From positions 620,001 through 684,000 of the forward strand of contig NZ_CP030104.1 in the NCBI RefSeq assembly GCF_003269425.1: a stretch of 64,000 nucleotides of DNA. Direction: 5' to 3'. The notes under the pieces were generated by a model that worked only from the letters and a program-made list of their open reading frames with translations, was not told where the DNA came from and did no database searches. The number at the start of each line of letters is the position of its first letter. Positions within the stretch are counted from its first letter, which is position 1. Shown here in pieces: positions 1-9,039 of the stretch. This DNA is from Flagellimonas maritima (GTDB taxonomy: Bacteria > Bacteroidota > Bacteroidia > Flavobacteriales > Flavobacteriaceae). The position numbers and the translations under genes are program-made.

Positions 1-1405
1 CCAAAGATTTTAGGGTATCTATCCAACTATATCCAACACCATCAGAAAACTGTTCTTTTTGTCGCCATACAACACTTTCGGGCAAGTAGGATTCGAAAGC
101 TTTACGAACTACCCATTTTTCCATACGTTCACCATTAATCATTTTATCCTTTGGGTTGATACGCATGGCTACATCCATAAATTCTTTGTCCAAAAATGGA
201 ACACGTCCTTCTATTCCCCAAGCTGCCAATGATTTATTGGCCCTGAGACAATCGTACATATGCAGTTTATCCAACTTTCTAACGGTTTCTTCATGAAAAT
301 CTTTTGGGCTAGGGGCTTTATGAAAGTACAAGTACCCACCAAACAGTTCATCCGCTCCTTCTCCCGATAATACCATCTTTATTCCCATGGATTTAATAAC
401 CCTGGCCATTAAATACATTGGTGTAGATGCCCTTATCGTGGTGATATCATAGGTTTCAAGGTTGTATATGACATCCTTAATAGCATCCAAACCTTCTTGA
501 ATGGTAAATTTTATCTCGTGATGGATGGTCCCTATATGATTTGCCACTTTTTGTGCCGCTGCTAAATCCGGGGAACCTTCCAATCCCACTGAAAATGAAT
601 GTAATTGTGGCCACCAAGCATCTTTCGTGTCGCCTGATTCTATTCGTTTTTGTGAGTATTTTTTTGCTATTGCAGAAGTAACTGAAGAATCCAATCCGCC
701 GGATAGCAGTACACCATAGGGTACATCGGACATTAGTTGACGATGAACGGCAGCTTCCAGCGCGTCCCTAATTTCACTGATACTGGTCTCATTTTCTTTT
801 ACTGCTTCGTACTCCATCCAATCCCTGGTATACCACTTTTTAAATTCCCCATCTGAGCTATGTAAATAGTGGCCGGGTGGAAAAAGTTCGATTTTGGAAC
901 AAATACCCTCCAAGGCTTTTAGCTCTGATGCTACATAAAAGGTTCCATTTTTATCCCAGCCAATGTATAAGGGGATAATTCCCATATGGTCCCTAGCAAT
1001 AAAATATTCATCCTTTTCGCTATCATAGAGTGCAAAACCAAAAATCCCGTTAAGATCATCTAAAAAGTCGGGGCCCTTTTGTTGATAAAGAGCCAAAATC
1101 ACTTCACAATCAGACTGGGTTCTAAACTCATAGTTCCCTTCAAATTGTTTTCTTAACTCCCTATGGTTATAGATTTCCCCATTTGCCGCTAAAACCAGTT
1201 TTCCATCTACACTGAACAATGGCTGCTTTCCAGATGCCGGGTCAACGATTGCCAGTCTTTCATGTGCCAACAAAGTTTTCCCATCAGCATATATTCCGCT
1301 CCAATCCGGACCTCTGTGTCTTACTTTTTTGGACATTTCCAACAATTGGGGTCTCAGCGATTCCGAGCTTTCCTTTATATCAAACGCGCATACTATTCCG
1401 CACAT
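1..1405 (-). CDS. asnB: Asparagine synthase B, glutamine-hydrolysing (3' end beyond window)
   Basis: Converts aspartate, glutamine and ATP to asparagine in the cytosol. Reading the minus strand from the ATG at 1405 gives MCGIVCAF, so Cys2 is the class II glutamine amidotransferase nucleophile. RHRGPD, LAHERLAIVDP and NGEIYN follow, all standard for the N-terminal glutaminase. The synthetase half carries the ATP-pyrophosphatase loop SGGLDSS and then GEGADELFGGY. About 468 residues are visible of a family length near 555; the C-terminus lies left of position 1. The gene is monocistronic here, with a divergent 241-base gap to the next gene in which I see no clear element. The family assignment is secure; only the C-terminus is unseen. 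Confidence 0.96.
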   Translation of the reverse strand, partial: MCGIVCAFDIKESSESLRPQLLEMSKKVRHRGPDWSGIYADGKTLLAHERLAIVDPASGKQPLFSVDGKLVLAANGEIYNHRELRKQFEGNYEFRTQSDCEVILALYQQKGPDFLDDLNGIFGFALYDSEKDEYFIARDHMGIIPLYIGWDKNGTFYVASELKALEGICSKIELFPPGHYLHSSDGEFKKWYTRDWMEYEAVKENETSISEIRDALEAAVHRQLMSDVPYGVLLSGGLDSSVTSAIAKKYSQKRIESGDTKDAWWPQLHSFSVGLEGSPDLAAAQKVANHIGTIHHEIKFTIQEGLDAIKDVIYNLETYDITTIRASTPMYLMARVIKSMGIKMVLSGEGADELFGGYLYFHKAPSPKDFHEETVRKLDKLHMYDCLRANKSLAAWGIEGRVPFLDKEFMDVAMRINPKDKMINGERMEKWVVRKAFESYLPESVVWRQKEQFSDGVGYSWIDTLKSL

Positions 1406-1646
1406 ATTTTTAATTTTTATAACGATTTAGATACAAATATTATCTTATAGTTTCAATAATAAAACAATAAATCTAAAATACGTTTCAATTTTATACTATA
1501 AATATAAATTCAATATAAAATTAAAACACCTTTACTTATTTAAATGCCAATCTCGAACACTTTGTAAGGTTCTCAAATTTTAACGTCTTTTTATAAAAAC
1601 GCCATTCAATTACATCCTAGTTTTGAGGGCAACTAAAAATTTTATC

Positions 1647-2180
1647 ATGAAAAATGTATTCTTAATTACTTTATTAACCGTGTCACTTGTTTTTTCAACA
1701 GAGGCTACAGCACAAAAGTTCAGTGGTTTGGACAAAAGTCCTGCTGATATTGCTTCTTATCCTACAAGCTACAGAGTATCCGACAAAGCCGTTCGTGTCA
1801 TCTATAGCCGTCCCCAATTAAAGGGACGTAGTCTTTCTGAACTTGCCCCTGCAGGTAAAGTTTGGAGAACGGGAGCAAACGAAGCTCCGGAAATTACTTT
1901 TTATAAAGATGCTACCGTTGGCGGTAAAGCTGTAAAAGCTGGAACATATTCTTTATTTACTATTCCTGGAGAAGATGAATGGACCGTGATTTTGAACAGT
2001 AATCTAAACCAATGGGGTGCCTATTCTTATGATAATGCGGCAGACATAACTAGAGTTACTGCCAAAACAAGTACTGATGGTGAGTCTTTGGAAGCTTTCT
2101 CCATTGCGTTTGACGAGGATGGAAACAATATGATTATGGGCTGGGGCACTACTCGTGCTACGTTACCTATAAGTTTCTAA
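1647..2180 (+). CDS. DUF2911 family exported protein
   Basis: A 177-residue protein of unknown biochemical function. I chose the ATG at 1647 rather than the in-frame TTG at 1623 because it places a clean signal peptide (MKNVFLITLLTVSLVFSTEA, then TAQ) at the N-terminus. The mature part has the conserved core of DUF2911 proteins: YSRPQLKGR, then GKVWRTGANEAPEITF, then GTYSLFTIPGEDEWTVI. This domain is common in periplasmic or outer-membrane-associated proteins of Bacteroidota. The gene is single and ends in a strong rho-independent terminator. The family is well supported; the function is not known. Confidence 0.85.
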   Translation: MKNVFLITLLTVSLVFSTEATAQKFSGLDKSPADIASYPTSYRVSDKAVRVIYSRPQLKGRSLSELAPAGKVWRTGANEAPEITFYKDATVGGKAVKAGTYSLFTIPGEDEWTVILNSNLNQWGAYSYDNAADITRVTAKTSTDGESLEAFSIAFDEDGNNMIMGWGTTRATLPISF

Positions 2181-2201
2181 TCAAAGAAAATATATATTTA
2201 G

Positions 2202-2234
2202 AAAAAAAGCGAGCTAAAATGGCTCGCTTTTTTA
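2202..2234 (+). terminator. Rho-independent terminator after the DUF2911 gene
   Basis: Inverted repeat AAAGCGAGC ... GCTCGCTTT with a 7-base loop, followed by a T run. It begins about 20 bases after the stop codon. The A-rich left flank could also make it work on the other strand. Confidence 0.85.
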
Positions 2235-2341
2235 TTTGTCAAGAAATTTTGTGAGGAGTATTTTTCATCAAATTGAACTATCCTGCTGGACGAATGGTGA
2301 ACTCAGAATGATTTCTTTTATGCACTTATTAAACAGTTTTA

Positions 2342-3964
2342 TTATTTTACTTGAACTCCACCTACAAAGACTTGTTCCGAATTTAAGTTTGGAATATCAT
2401 CGATTGGAATAGTCATGATATCATCGCTCAGCAGCACAAAATCAGCGAATTTTCCGACCTCTATGCTTCCTTTTTCGTTCTCTTCAAAGTTGGAATGTGC
2501 TGCCCAAATGGTCATCCCCTTTAAGGTTTCTTCCCTTGATAGCGCGTTCTTCATTTGAAAACCACCTTCTGGATATTGTTCTAAATCCTGCCTTGCCACT
2601 GCTGCATAGAAAGTTAAAAAAGGACTCACTTGTTCTACGGGAAAATCAGTTCCCAAAGCTACCGTCCCTGCTTTGTTCAACAATTTTTTGAAGGCATAGG
2701 CTCCTTGAACCCTTTCTGCACCTAATCTGTCTTCTGCCCAATACATATCGCTCGTTGCGTGGGTTGGCTGAATAGATGGGATAATCCCATTTTCAAAATA
2801 ATCAAAATCCTGCTCAGAAATTACTTGTGCATGCTCCACTTTCCATCTTCTATCTTCTTTACCTTCTAAGGCTTTATTATATGCCCTTAAAACAACGATA
2901 TTGGCAGAATCCCCTATGGCATGGGTATTCATTTGATATTCTGAGGAGGCAATTCGTTCCGCTAATGCTTCAATTTGGTCTACCGGTGTAATCATAGCTC
3001 CAAAATGTCCTTCTTGGTCTGAGTAAGGTGCTCTTAATGCCGCTCCTCTTGAACCCAAGGCACCATCACCATATACTTTTACAGAACGAACATTTAATGT
3101 ATTGGTTTTAATGATTCCCTTGCTCAGGTAATGGTCTAAATTTTCCTTTGTGTTACTCACCATCGCGTATACCCGTATAGACAAATCGCCGGCTTTTTGT
3201 AGACTGTCTATCAAATCAATTGTTGGTCTGTGCAATCCAGCATCATTGACCGTGGTCAATCCATAATTAAAACACAAACGCTCGGCATCTTTTAAAGCCT
3301 GAATCTGGGTAGCCTTGTTTGGTTTGGGAATAACTTCATCGACCATTCCCATAGGATTGTCTACCAGTACTCCAGTTATTTTTCCATCTTTTTTCACAAT
3401 CTCTCCACCTTCGACCTGTGTGTCCAAAGTAATTCCTGCCAATTCCAGTGCTTTTTGATTGACTAAATATGCATGCCCGTCCACTCGTTCCAACGCTATC
3501 GGGGTATTAGGAAAAAGTTCGTCCAATTTGTCTTTGGTAGGGAATTCCTTTACTTCCCAGTCGTTTTGATCCCATCCTCTTCCCTGAATAAAATTAGAAG
3601 GATTCTCCTTTTGAAAAGCTACTACTCTATCCACTATTTCTTGAAAACTTGTGGTTCCTACCAAATCGACCACTTGTTGGTTGAGGCCCAATCCGTAAAA
3701 GTGGCAATGTGCATCTATTAGTCCGGGGACGATAGTTTTACCGTCAGCGTTCATTTCCTTTTTTGCAGAATATTTTTCGTAAATATCAGTGGAATCGGAT
3801 ACTGCAATAAACTTACTGTTGGAAACAGCAAAGCTACCTGCTTTGGAAAAGCCAGCATCGACGGTGTAAATATTTGCATTATAGACTATCAAATCCACTT
3901 CTTCTTTTTGATTGCAAGACATAAGAAAAATAAGAATTGATACTAGGGAAAGAAGATTTTTCAT
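2342..3964 (-). CDS. Amidohydrolase family 3 (YtcJ-like) lipoprotein
   Basis: A 540-residue metal-dependent hydrolase. The N-terminus MKNLLSLVSILIFLMSC is a lipoprotein signal with a lipobox Cys, so the enzyme is probably anchored on the periplasmic side of a membrane. The body has the amidohydrolase-3 signatures: GLIDAHCHF (HxH metal ligands), GRGWDQNDW, NTHAIGDSAN, VEHAQVIS and ALGTDFPVE. These match the YtcJ/exoenzyme-regulatory family, whose substrates are mostly unknown. It stands alone on the minus strand, convergent with the DUF2911 gene. The family call is strong; the substrate cannot be told from sequence. Confidence 0.9.
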   Translation of the reverse strand: MKNLLSLVSILIFLMSCNQKEEVDLIVYNANIYTVDAGFSKAGSFAVSNSKFIAVSDSTDIYEKYSAKKEMNADGKTIVPGLIDAHCHFYGLGLNQQVVDLVGTTSFQEIVDRVVAFQKENPSNFIQGRGWDQNDWEVKEFPTKDKLDELFPNTPIALERVDGHAYLVNQKALELAGITLDTQVEGGEIVKKDGKITGVLVDNPMGMVDEVIPKPNKATQIQALKDAERLCFNYGLTTVNDAGLHRPTIDLIDSLQKAGDLSIRVYAMVSNTKENLDHYLSKGIIKTNTLNVRSVKVYGDGALGSRGAALRAPYSDQEGHFGAMITPVDQIEALAERIASSEYQMNTHAIGDSANIVVLRAYNKALEGKEDRRWKVEHAQVISEQDFDYFENGIIPSIQPTHATSDMYWAEDRLGAERVQGAYAFKKLLNKAGTVALGTDFPVEQVSPFLTFYAAVARQDLEQYPEGGFQMKNALSREETLKGMTIWAAHSNFEENEKGSIEVGKFADFVLLSDDIMTIPIDDIPNLNSEQVFVGGVQVK

Positions 3965-4161
3965 TTTTGAAGGTTTCCTCCAAAAATAGAAAATGTTATT
4001 GTAAAGATGGTTTTAGTTACCAGCGAACTCGAAGCATTCCAAATTCGACTTGCCATAACCTGTCTCTTTATGTTGATAAGCGTTTAAAAACATTAGCCTT
4101 TAAAATATACAATTATAAAACTGCTGTATATTATGAAAGCTGGAAATCTTAATATGGTGTT

Positions 4162-4182
4162 ATGCTGAACTCGTTTCAGCAT
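4162..4182. repeat. Palindromic intergenic repeat, ATGCTGAA...TTTCAGCAT
   Basis: ATGCTGAACTCG followed by TTTCAGCAT forms a near-perfect hairpin. The same GATGCTGA/TCAGCAT theme recurs at 14.2-14.4 kb, which suggests a dispersed intergenic repeat family. Confidence 0.55.
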
Positions 4183-4220
4183 CCCACATCCTAATTTTAC
4201 AACCAATTTTGAGTATGGGA

Positions 4221-4239
4221 CCCTGAAACAAGTTAAGGG
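4221..4239. repeat. Short dispersed repeat CCCTGAAACAAGTTAAGGG
   Basis: An imperfect palindrome whose close copy is at 28145-28164, in front of ssrA. The two copies lie in unrelated intergenic gaps, as expected for a dispersed repeat rather than a gene-specific operator. Confidence 0.55.
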
Positions 4240-4347
4240 CGATAACAAAAACATACTGTTTTAACATGTGTACCTCTAAATTTTGGGGCCAATAGGTAAA
4301 ATAGCAAAATGCACTACGGGCGATCATAAGTATTTGCTGTTGTATCA

Positions 4348-5436
4348 CTAATCCCTAAACTCGGTCATTACAAATTCTACTCTACGATTGGAAAGATGGT
4401 TTTCTTTGATTTTTCCATTTCCAAGTGGCCTTGTGTCCCCGACACCTTCCCAAACAATACGCTTGTCATCAATACCAAGATTTTTAAGATAAAGTGCAAC
4501 TGCCCTGGCTCTTAAAGAGGATACGAACTTATTGTATTCGGGTTTTCCAACATTATCGGAATGCCCTGTAATCTTCATCTGTACAGCTGCATTTTCTTTG
4601 AGATACTTGAATATTTTTTTGATACTTGCTATTGCTTCTGCATCCAATTCGTATCCTTTGGGCTCAAACGGATTTCGCTCCAAAACGTATATCTTATCTT
4701 TTTCATAATTGACTCTTGGAAGCTCCTCAAGAACTATATTATCAACATAATAATAAGAGAAGTCACTGGATAATACGGAACCTTTATGTTCCAACAACGC
4801 TGTGTTCGCATTATTGCTAAAATTGCCTATAATGACATGGTTTTCAAAACCTTTGGCTTCAAATTCTGCTGTTAGCGTAACCCAATCGTTAGTATTTGCC
4901 AAAGATTTGTTCGGTTTTAATTTTACTTCATAAAAAGTAATATCCTCATGTAAATCTAAACGAGAACTGGTCAAAGCTGAACCGTTGGGAAACTTTATCT
5001 TTTTGTTGACCAGTACAATTGATATATTTTTCAAAGCCAAGCTAGATGCTTCAGCAAGACTTAATTGTATTGATATTTTGTAAGAATGTTTTTCTCTCAA
5101 CGTTTTGCTGGTATTCAATTGAACATATTCGCGATAGTTATTTAAAGCATAGAAATAAAGTCCAACATAACCTGAGCCTTCTGTTGTTATTTGTGAACCC
5201 TTGAAGTTGGAAGGAATCCCAAAATCATTTGAACCACATTTGTTGAAGTAGTCGCCAGAACTTGATGTCGGCAAAGAAATATCTTCAAGTAAAATACTGG
5301 GATTTGTTATGTGCGAGGGGCAAGATTTGAAGTTTTCAAATCCAGGGTTTAAAATCAAATTTTGTCCAGAAATTGGAAACCCCAATAAAATACTAAAACC
5401 GAAAAATAAAAAAATACGAGTAGTCTTACAATACAT
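4348..5436 (-). CDS. OmpA-family outer-membrane protein (paralogue 1)
   Basis: A 362-residue exported protein with a signal peptide ending near ISGQ. Its N-terminal 230 residues resemble a carbohydrate-binding-like jelly-roll region (LILNPGFENFKSCP start). The C-terminal 100 residues are an OmpA/MotB peptidoglycan-binding domain with ITGHSDNVGKPEYN, LSxxRA-type spacing, and NRRVEFVM near the end. It probably links the outer membrane to peptidoglycan. It is closely related along its whole length to the protein at 6038-7126, so the two are tandem duplicates separated by a small plus-strand gene. Domain assignment is firm; the N-terminal domain's ligand is unknown. Confidence 0.87.
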   Translation of the reverse strand: MYCKTTRIFLFFGFSILLGFPISGQNLILNPGFENFKSCPSHITNPSILLEDISLPTSSSGDYFNKCGSNDFGIPSNFKGSQITTEGSGYVGLYFYALNNYREYVQLNTSKTLREKHSYKISIQLSLAEASSLALKNISIVLVNKKIKFPNGSALTSSRLDLHEDITFYEVKLKPNKSLANTNDWVTLTAEFEAKGFENHVIIGNFSNNANTALLEHKGSVLSSDFSYYYVDNIVLEELPRVNYEKDKIYVLERNPFEPKGYELDAEAIASIKKIFKYLKENAAVQMKITGHSDNVGKPEYNKFVSSLRARAVALYLKNLGIDDKRIVWEGVGDTRPLGNGKIKENHLSNRRVEFVMTEFRD

Positions 5437-5592
5437 AGTTATATTGGTTTGTAGGTTCTCGTACCGCCTAAATTAACGTAGTTTTTTTACCCATATTGTT
5501 TAATCAGGATTTTTTAATCTTCTCAGGTTCGTTCTTCTTTGAATACTTTTTTTCGAAAATAATCGTTATTATAGTCCAAATCTTATCTTTCA

Positions 5593-6009
5593 ATGCGCAT
5601 AGTAACCTATATGCTCTTATTGTCCCTTGTTCCCTATTTTGGCCTTGGTCAAAATAAAATAAACGGAAAAGTTGTTGATCAACTTGGATTTCCCGTTTAT
5701 AGGGCTTCTGTTGAAATCGATGCAACGGACATTGTTGCCTATACCGATTATGACGGTTCTTTTTTATTAAAAAGCGAAAAGGATTTTCATTGGAAGGTCA
5801 ACATCAAGTCCAAGGGTTATAAGCCACAGTCTTTTTTTGTAATAAGTGGCGGTAATACTGGTGATATTGTATTGGAATATGATGCTACCATTAAAGAACT
5901 ATTGGATGGCAATTCCAGCTTGGACCAAAAATTTTATCGGAATTCATGGGGAAAAGCAGTCCTGATTCCAAAGTCAGAAATTCTCTTGGCCGGCGTTTTC
6001 AATTTTTAA
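5593..6009 (+). CDS. Small exported protein with carboxypeptidase-regulatory-like domain
   Basis: A 138-residue protein with a signal peptide (MRIVTYMLLLSLVPYFGLGQ) followed by a single CarboxypepD_reg/SusC-N-like beta-sandwich (INGKVVDQLGFPVYRASVEI, then TDYDGSFLL). That domain usually sits at the N-terminus of TonB-dependent receptors, but here it is free-standing, ending about 50 residues after the domain. It lies between two OmpA paralogues on the opposite strand. It may be a complete small envelope protein or the left-over front of a larger one; no barrel sequence follows. Confidence 0.65.
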   Translation: MRIVTYMLLLSLVPYFGLGQNKINGKVVDQLGFPVYRASVEIDATDIVAYTDYDGSFLLKSEKDFHWKVNIKSKGYKPQSFFVISGGNTGDIVLEYDATIKELLDGNSSLDQKFYRNSWGKAVLIPKSEILLAGVFNF

Positions 6010-6037
6010 AATATTTCAAATCCATATCGTTGTTGTA

Positions 6038-7126
6038 TCACTCATCAACGAACTCTGTCATTACAAACTCCACGCGTCGATTTTTTCTTCTGGCCTTATC
6101 TGTAAGCGTACTGTCCAAAGGAATTTTATTCCCATAACCGATATATGAAATCCTATCATTTTCAAGTCCAAGTTTTCTAAGGTATTTTGCTACAGTATTT
6201 GCCCGTTGATTGGACAAAACTTCATTATACTCTTCAGAACCCAAATGGTCTGTATGTCCACTAATCGTTACTTTTAATTTAGGATGTTTTTTTAGATGCT
6301 CATAAACATCCTTCAAACTTTTTCTTGCTTTTGGTCCCAATTCAAAACGATCAAAGTCAAAATTAACGTGATTGAGTACATAGGTCTGGTTAGGCTGATA
6401 GTCAGGTCCCACATAGGTGAGCATTATATTATCCAGATAATAATAAGAATAACCTTCGGTAGATGTTCTGTTCTTTCCAAAATCCAAGTAATTAGTGCCG
6501 CCATTACTTTTAAAATTTCCCAAAATCAAATAGCGCTCAAAACCTTTTGCTATAATTTCCAGTTCAATGTGCATCCACTCTGTTTTGTCATCATAAAAGC
6601 CATTGGTCAAAAACTGCTCTGGCCGCGTGGTTTTTATTATTTCTGATTCTAAAGTGGCATTGGAAAGCTGTCTTTTGGTATGAATGGACAGAGGCTTTTC
6701 GGAAAATGCAGCACCAATCTCCATGACGGCTCCATCAGATTTTTCAGAAAGACTTAGTGAAAGTTTTAAGCTATAACGATGCCCCTTTTTTAAGGTTTCA
6801 GATAATTCTACCTGTATATATTCCCTATAATCTTTTGGTGCATATAAATATAGACCAGCATAGGCATTGCCTTCAAAAGCTTCTTGCTTGCCCTTAAAGT
6901 TCATTGGGATTCCAAGTTTTGTTTTGCTGCATTCATTAAAATAATCAGTAGTCCCTAAAGTGGGAGCACTCCAAAATTCAGCATCCTTGTTGAGGTTACT
7001 CATTTTGATAGGACATTCTATGAAATCTTCAAAGCTTCCGTTTTGGACAAGATTCTGTGATACCGCTGATGAGAATATCAGGGAAAGGAGAGAAAGGGGC
7101 ACTATGTTCGTGAATGGTAATCGCAT
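6038..7126 (-). CDS. OmpA-family outer-membrane protein (paralogue 2)
   Basis: I place the start at the internal ATG at 7126 (MRLPFTNIVPLSLLSLIFSS), since this gives a normal signal peptide; an ATG six codons upstream is also open. The N-terminal domain begins LVQNGSFEDFIECP, matching LILNPGFENFKSCP of the neighbour. The C-terminal OmpA domain has ISGHTDHLGSEEYN, LSNQRANTVAKYL and NRRVEFVMTEF. Its role is presumably the same envelope-anchoring one as its tandem duplicate. The two genes are not obviously co-transcribed because a plus-strand gene lies between them. Confidence 0.86.
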   Translation of the reverse strand: MRLPFTNIVPLSLLSLIFSSAVSQNLVQNGSFEDFIECPIKMSNLNKDAEFWSAPTLGTTDYFNECSKTKLGIPMNFKGKQEAFEGNAYAGLYLYAPKDYREYIQVELSETLKKGHRYSLKLSLSLSEKSDGAVMEIGAAFSEKPLSIHTKRQLSNATLESEIIKTTRPEQFLTNGFYDDKTEWMHIELEIIAKGFERYLILGNFKSNGGTNYLDFGKNRTSTEGYSYYYLDNIMLTYVGPDYQPNQTYVLNHVNFDFDRFELGPKARKSLKDVYEHLKKHPKLKVTISGHTDHLGSEEYNEVLSNQRANTVAKYLRKLGLENDRISYIGYGNKIPLDSTLTDKARRKNRRVEFVMTEFVDE

Positions 7127-7270
7127 GACTTCCGATTCATCCAAAATAACCCATTACTACAGGATAAGTAGGCTGATAGTCAAAATATAACGATTTTCTG
7201 TATGCTTTATTGTGCTTTTACCTACAAACTATAGATGTATTGTAGAATAATATTATAAAAAGTCTCTGAA

Positions 7271-9025
7271 TCAAAAATCGAACTTATAAGAAAGACCAGC
7301 TAGGGCCTGAAAACTTTGAACTCTAAAATTGGCCCAACGTTGATAATCATTATTGGCAATATTGGACGCTTTCACAAAGACGGAAAGCTGTTCATTAAAA
7401 CGATAGCCTACATGTGCATTGGCATCAAAAAAACTATCTAAAGTGACTATAGTCGAAGGAAAATCAGAAGGCTCAGCGTTCTCAAGAGCCACAGAAACCA
7501 AATCTTCACGCTCGCCAACAAAAAACAGGTTGGCTCCCATATACCATTGTTTACCTATTTGATAATCCATAAACAAAGAGCCTTTAATACTGGGCAGGTT
7601 CCAAGCTGGGTTGTCCGTTTCGGTATCATAGTCGTAAAACTCCGCGTTGACCCCCAAAGTAAAATTTCGGTTCACATCAACATTCAATTCTGCAAAAATG
7701 CCTAGGGTTTTTATATCATCATAGAACACTTGAAAGGAATTTCCATAGAAATAGCCCTTTTCATCATTCCTGAACAGATTTTCTGGATTCAACAAAAACA
7801 AAGGTCTTCGATTTTCAGCAGTGTAGGAACCCTTGATGTTGTACCCTACATTGGACAATAACTGCCCTTTAATACCTAAATATCCTTCATACTGCTGATC
7901 CGTAGGTTGAATAGTTAGTGTTGGGGAGACAAACGTATTTTCATTTACAAAATCATAATAAGAATTCTGTCTTAGCTCACCTTCTACACCACCATAGGCT
8001 ATAACCGTTTCATTTAACAAACGGTAAGATCCCGTAACTGCTGGATAGATATAAAAATTACCATCGCTATTTTCTGTATCCATTCCATAAACCAAATTGG
8101 CACCAAGATTAAGCGTGAGGTCATCGCGAAGCATGGTAAGGCTCGGATTTATGCCAACTTGAAAATGACCGTAGTTTATTCCAACCTCATTTGTTGTATT
8201 GTTTAAGGATTCGTTTTCAAAACTTCCACCAACATAATCCAATTTAGTGCTAATGGTCACCATTTCTTCTGTTACAGGTAGCTCAATAGTAGGCGCTAGT
8301 ACGGCACGATTCTCCCCAGATTCCGTAGCATCCCAAAACCTCCTTACCAAAATGGTTCCACTCTTAAAGAAGGAATCTTCAAGATTTAAATGTGCTTTGG
8401 CCTGTGCGTTGAAATAATTTTGGGTTTCGTCAATGCTTGCAACCACTGCCTCGTCAAAAGCATCATTTTCGATTCCGTACCAATTGTAAAGCTGATGTTG
8501 AAGTCCGACACTGGCACCCCAATCCACATCCCTGTCCTTTTTTGCATAAGAAACATCAATTTTGGTATTATAAAAATCTGCATCCAAAGGAGTCGACTCA
8601 ATATTGCCTCTTGAAGAATTATGATTCAGTCCAAAATCCAACAGGTCCTCTCCCCTACTGAATTCGCGGCTCGTATAAAAATCTACCAGAGCATTATTGA
8701 AATTTCCCAAACCGACCGATGCGTACGAATTGTACAAGGTTGGTGGCGGTGTTTTTTTCACCCGCGATGCTTTTCCCTTTGCGGGAGTAAAAGTAGAAGC
8801 TACGGGCACGGAGAAAATGCTGTAATTTATTTTCTTTTTTTGCAAGACAATGGAATCATTTAAATTGGGTGATGATTTCAACTTAAAGGCATCTGAAACG
8901 GTCGGTGAGTAAGGTTTTACCACAGTGACCGTTTCAGTACCTATATCATCGGTTTCCTGGGCTAAAACTGCTCCCCAAAGGCTCAAAAATAATATGGTGA
9001 ATATATAGCTATGCTTTTTGTACAT
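7271..9025 (-). CDS. Outer-membrane beta-barrel protein, TonB-receptor-like, no clear plug
   Basis: A 584-residue protein with a signal peptide ending near VLAQE. The N-terminal 100 residues include a TonB-box-like ETVTVVKPYSPTVSD segment. The rest is made of alternating aromatic beta strands and ends in LSYKFDF, the terminal-Phe pattern of outer-membrane barrels. I cannot see a plug domain, so it resembles the barrel half of a TonB-dependent receptor. It starts 14 bases after the stop of the large TPR gene, so the two are almost certainly one operon. Its transported substrate, if any, is unknown. Confidence 0.78.
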   Translation of the reverse strand: MYKKHSYIFTILFLSLWGAVLAQETDDIGTETVTVVKPYSPTVSDAFKLKSSPNLNDSIVLQKKKINYSIFSVPVASTFTPAKGKASRVKKTPPPTLYNSYASVGLGNFNNALVDFYTSREFSRGEDLLDFGLNHNSSRGNIESTPLDADFYNTKIDVSYAKKDRDVDWGASVGLQHQLYNWYGIENDAFDEAVVASIDETQNYFNAQAKAHLNLEDSFFKSGTILVRRFWDATESGENRAVLAPTIELPVTEEMVTISTKLDYVGGSFENESLNNTTNEVGINYGHFQVGINPSLTMLRDDLTLNLGANLVYGMDTENSDGNFYIYPAVTGSYRLLNETVIAYGGVEGELRQNSYYDFVNENTFVSPTLTIQPTDQQYEGYLGIKGQLLSNVGYNIKGSYTAENRRPLFLLNPENLFRNDEKGYFYGNSFQVFYDDIKTLGIFAELNVDVNRNFTLGVNAEFYDYDTETDNPAWNLPSIKGSLFMDYQIGKQWYMGANLFFVGEREDLVSVALENAEPSDFPSTIVTLDSFFDANAHVGYRFNEQLSVFVKASNIANNDYQRWANFRVQSFQALAGLSYKFDF

Positions 9026-9039
9026 GGTGTGTCTTAAAT

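Larger units (their letters stand above)
3965..4347. other. Gene-free stretch with two short palindromic repeats
   Basis: This 383-base gap has no convincing coding sequence; the short reading frames here lack family features. It holds two palindromic repeats listed separately. Its left part should contain the promoter of the amidohydrolase gene, but I see no box I can define. Confidence 0.6.

Noticed and set aside
1219..1450. Short plus-strand frames opposite the start of asnB
   Set aside because: They are antisense to the asparagine synthase N-terminus, which reads perfectly on the other strand.
4160..4348. A 62-codon minus-strand frame in the gap after the amidohydrolase
   Set aside because: No family features; it runs through two palindromic repeats.
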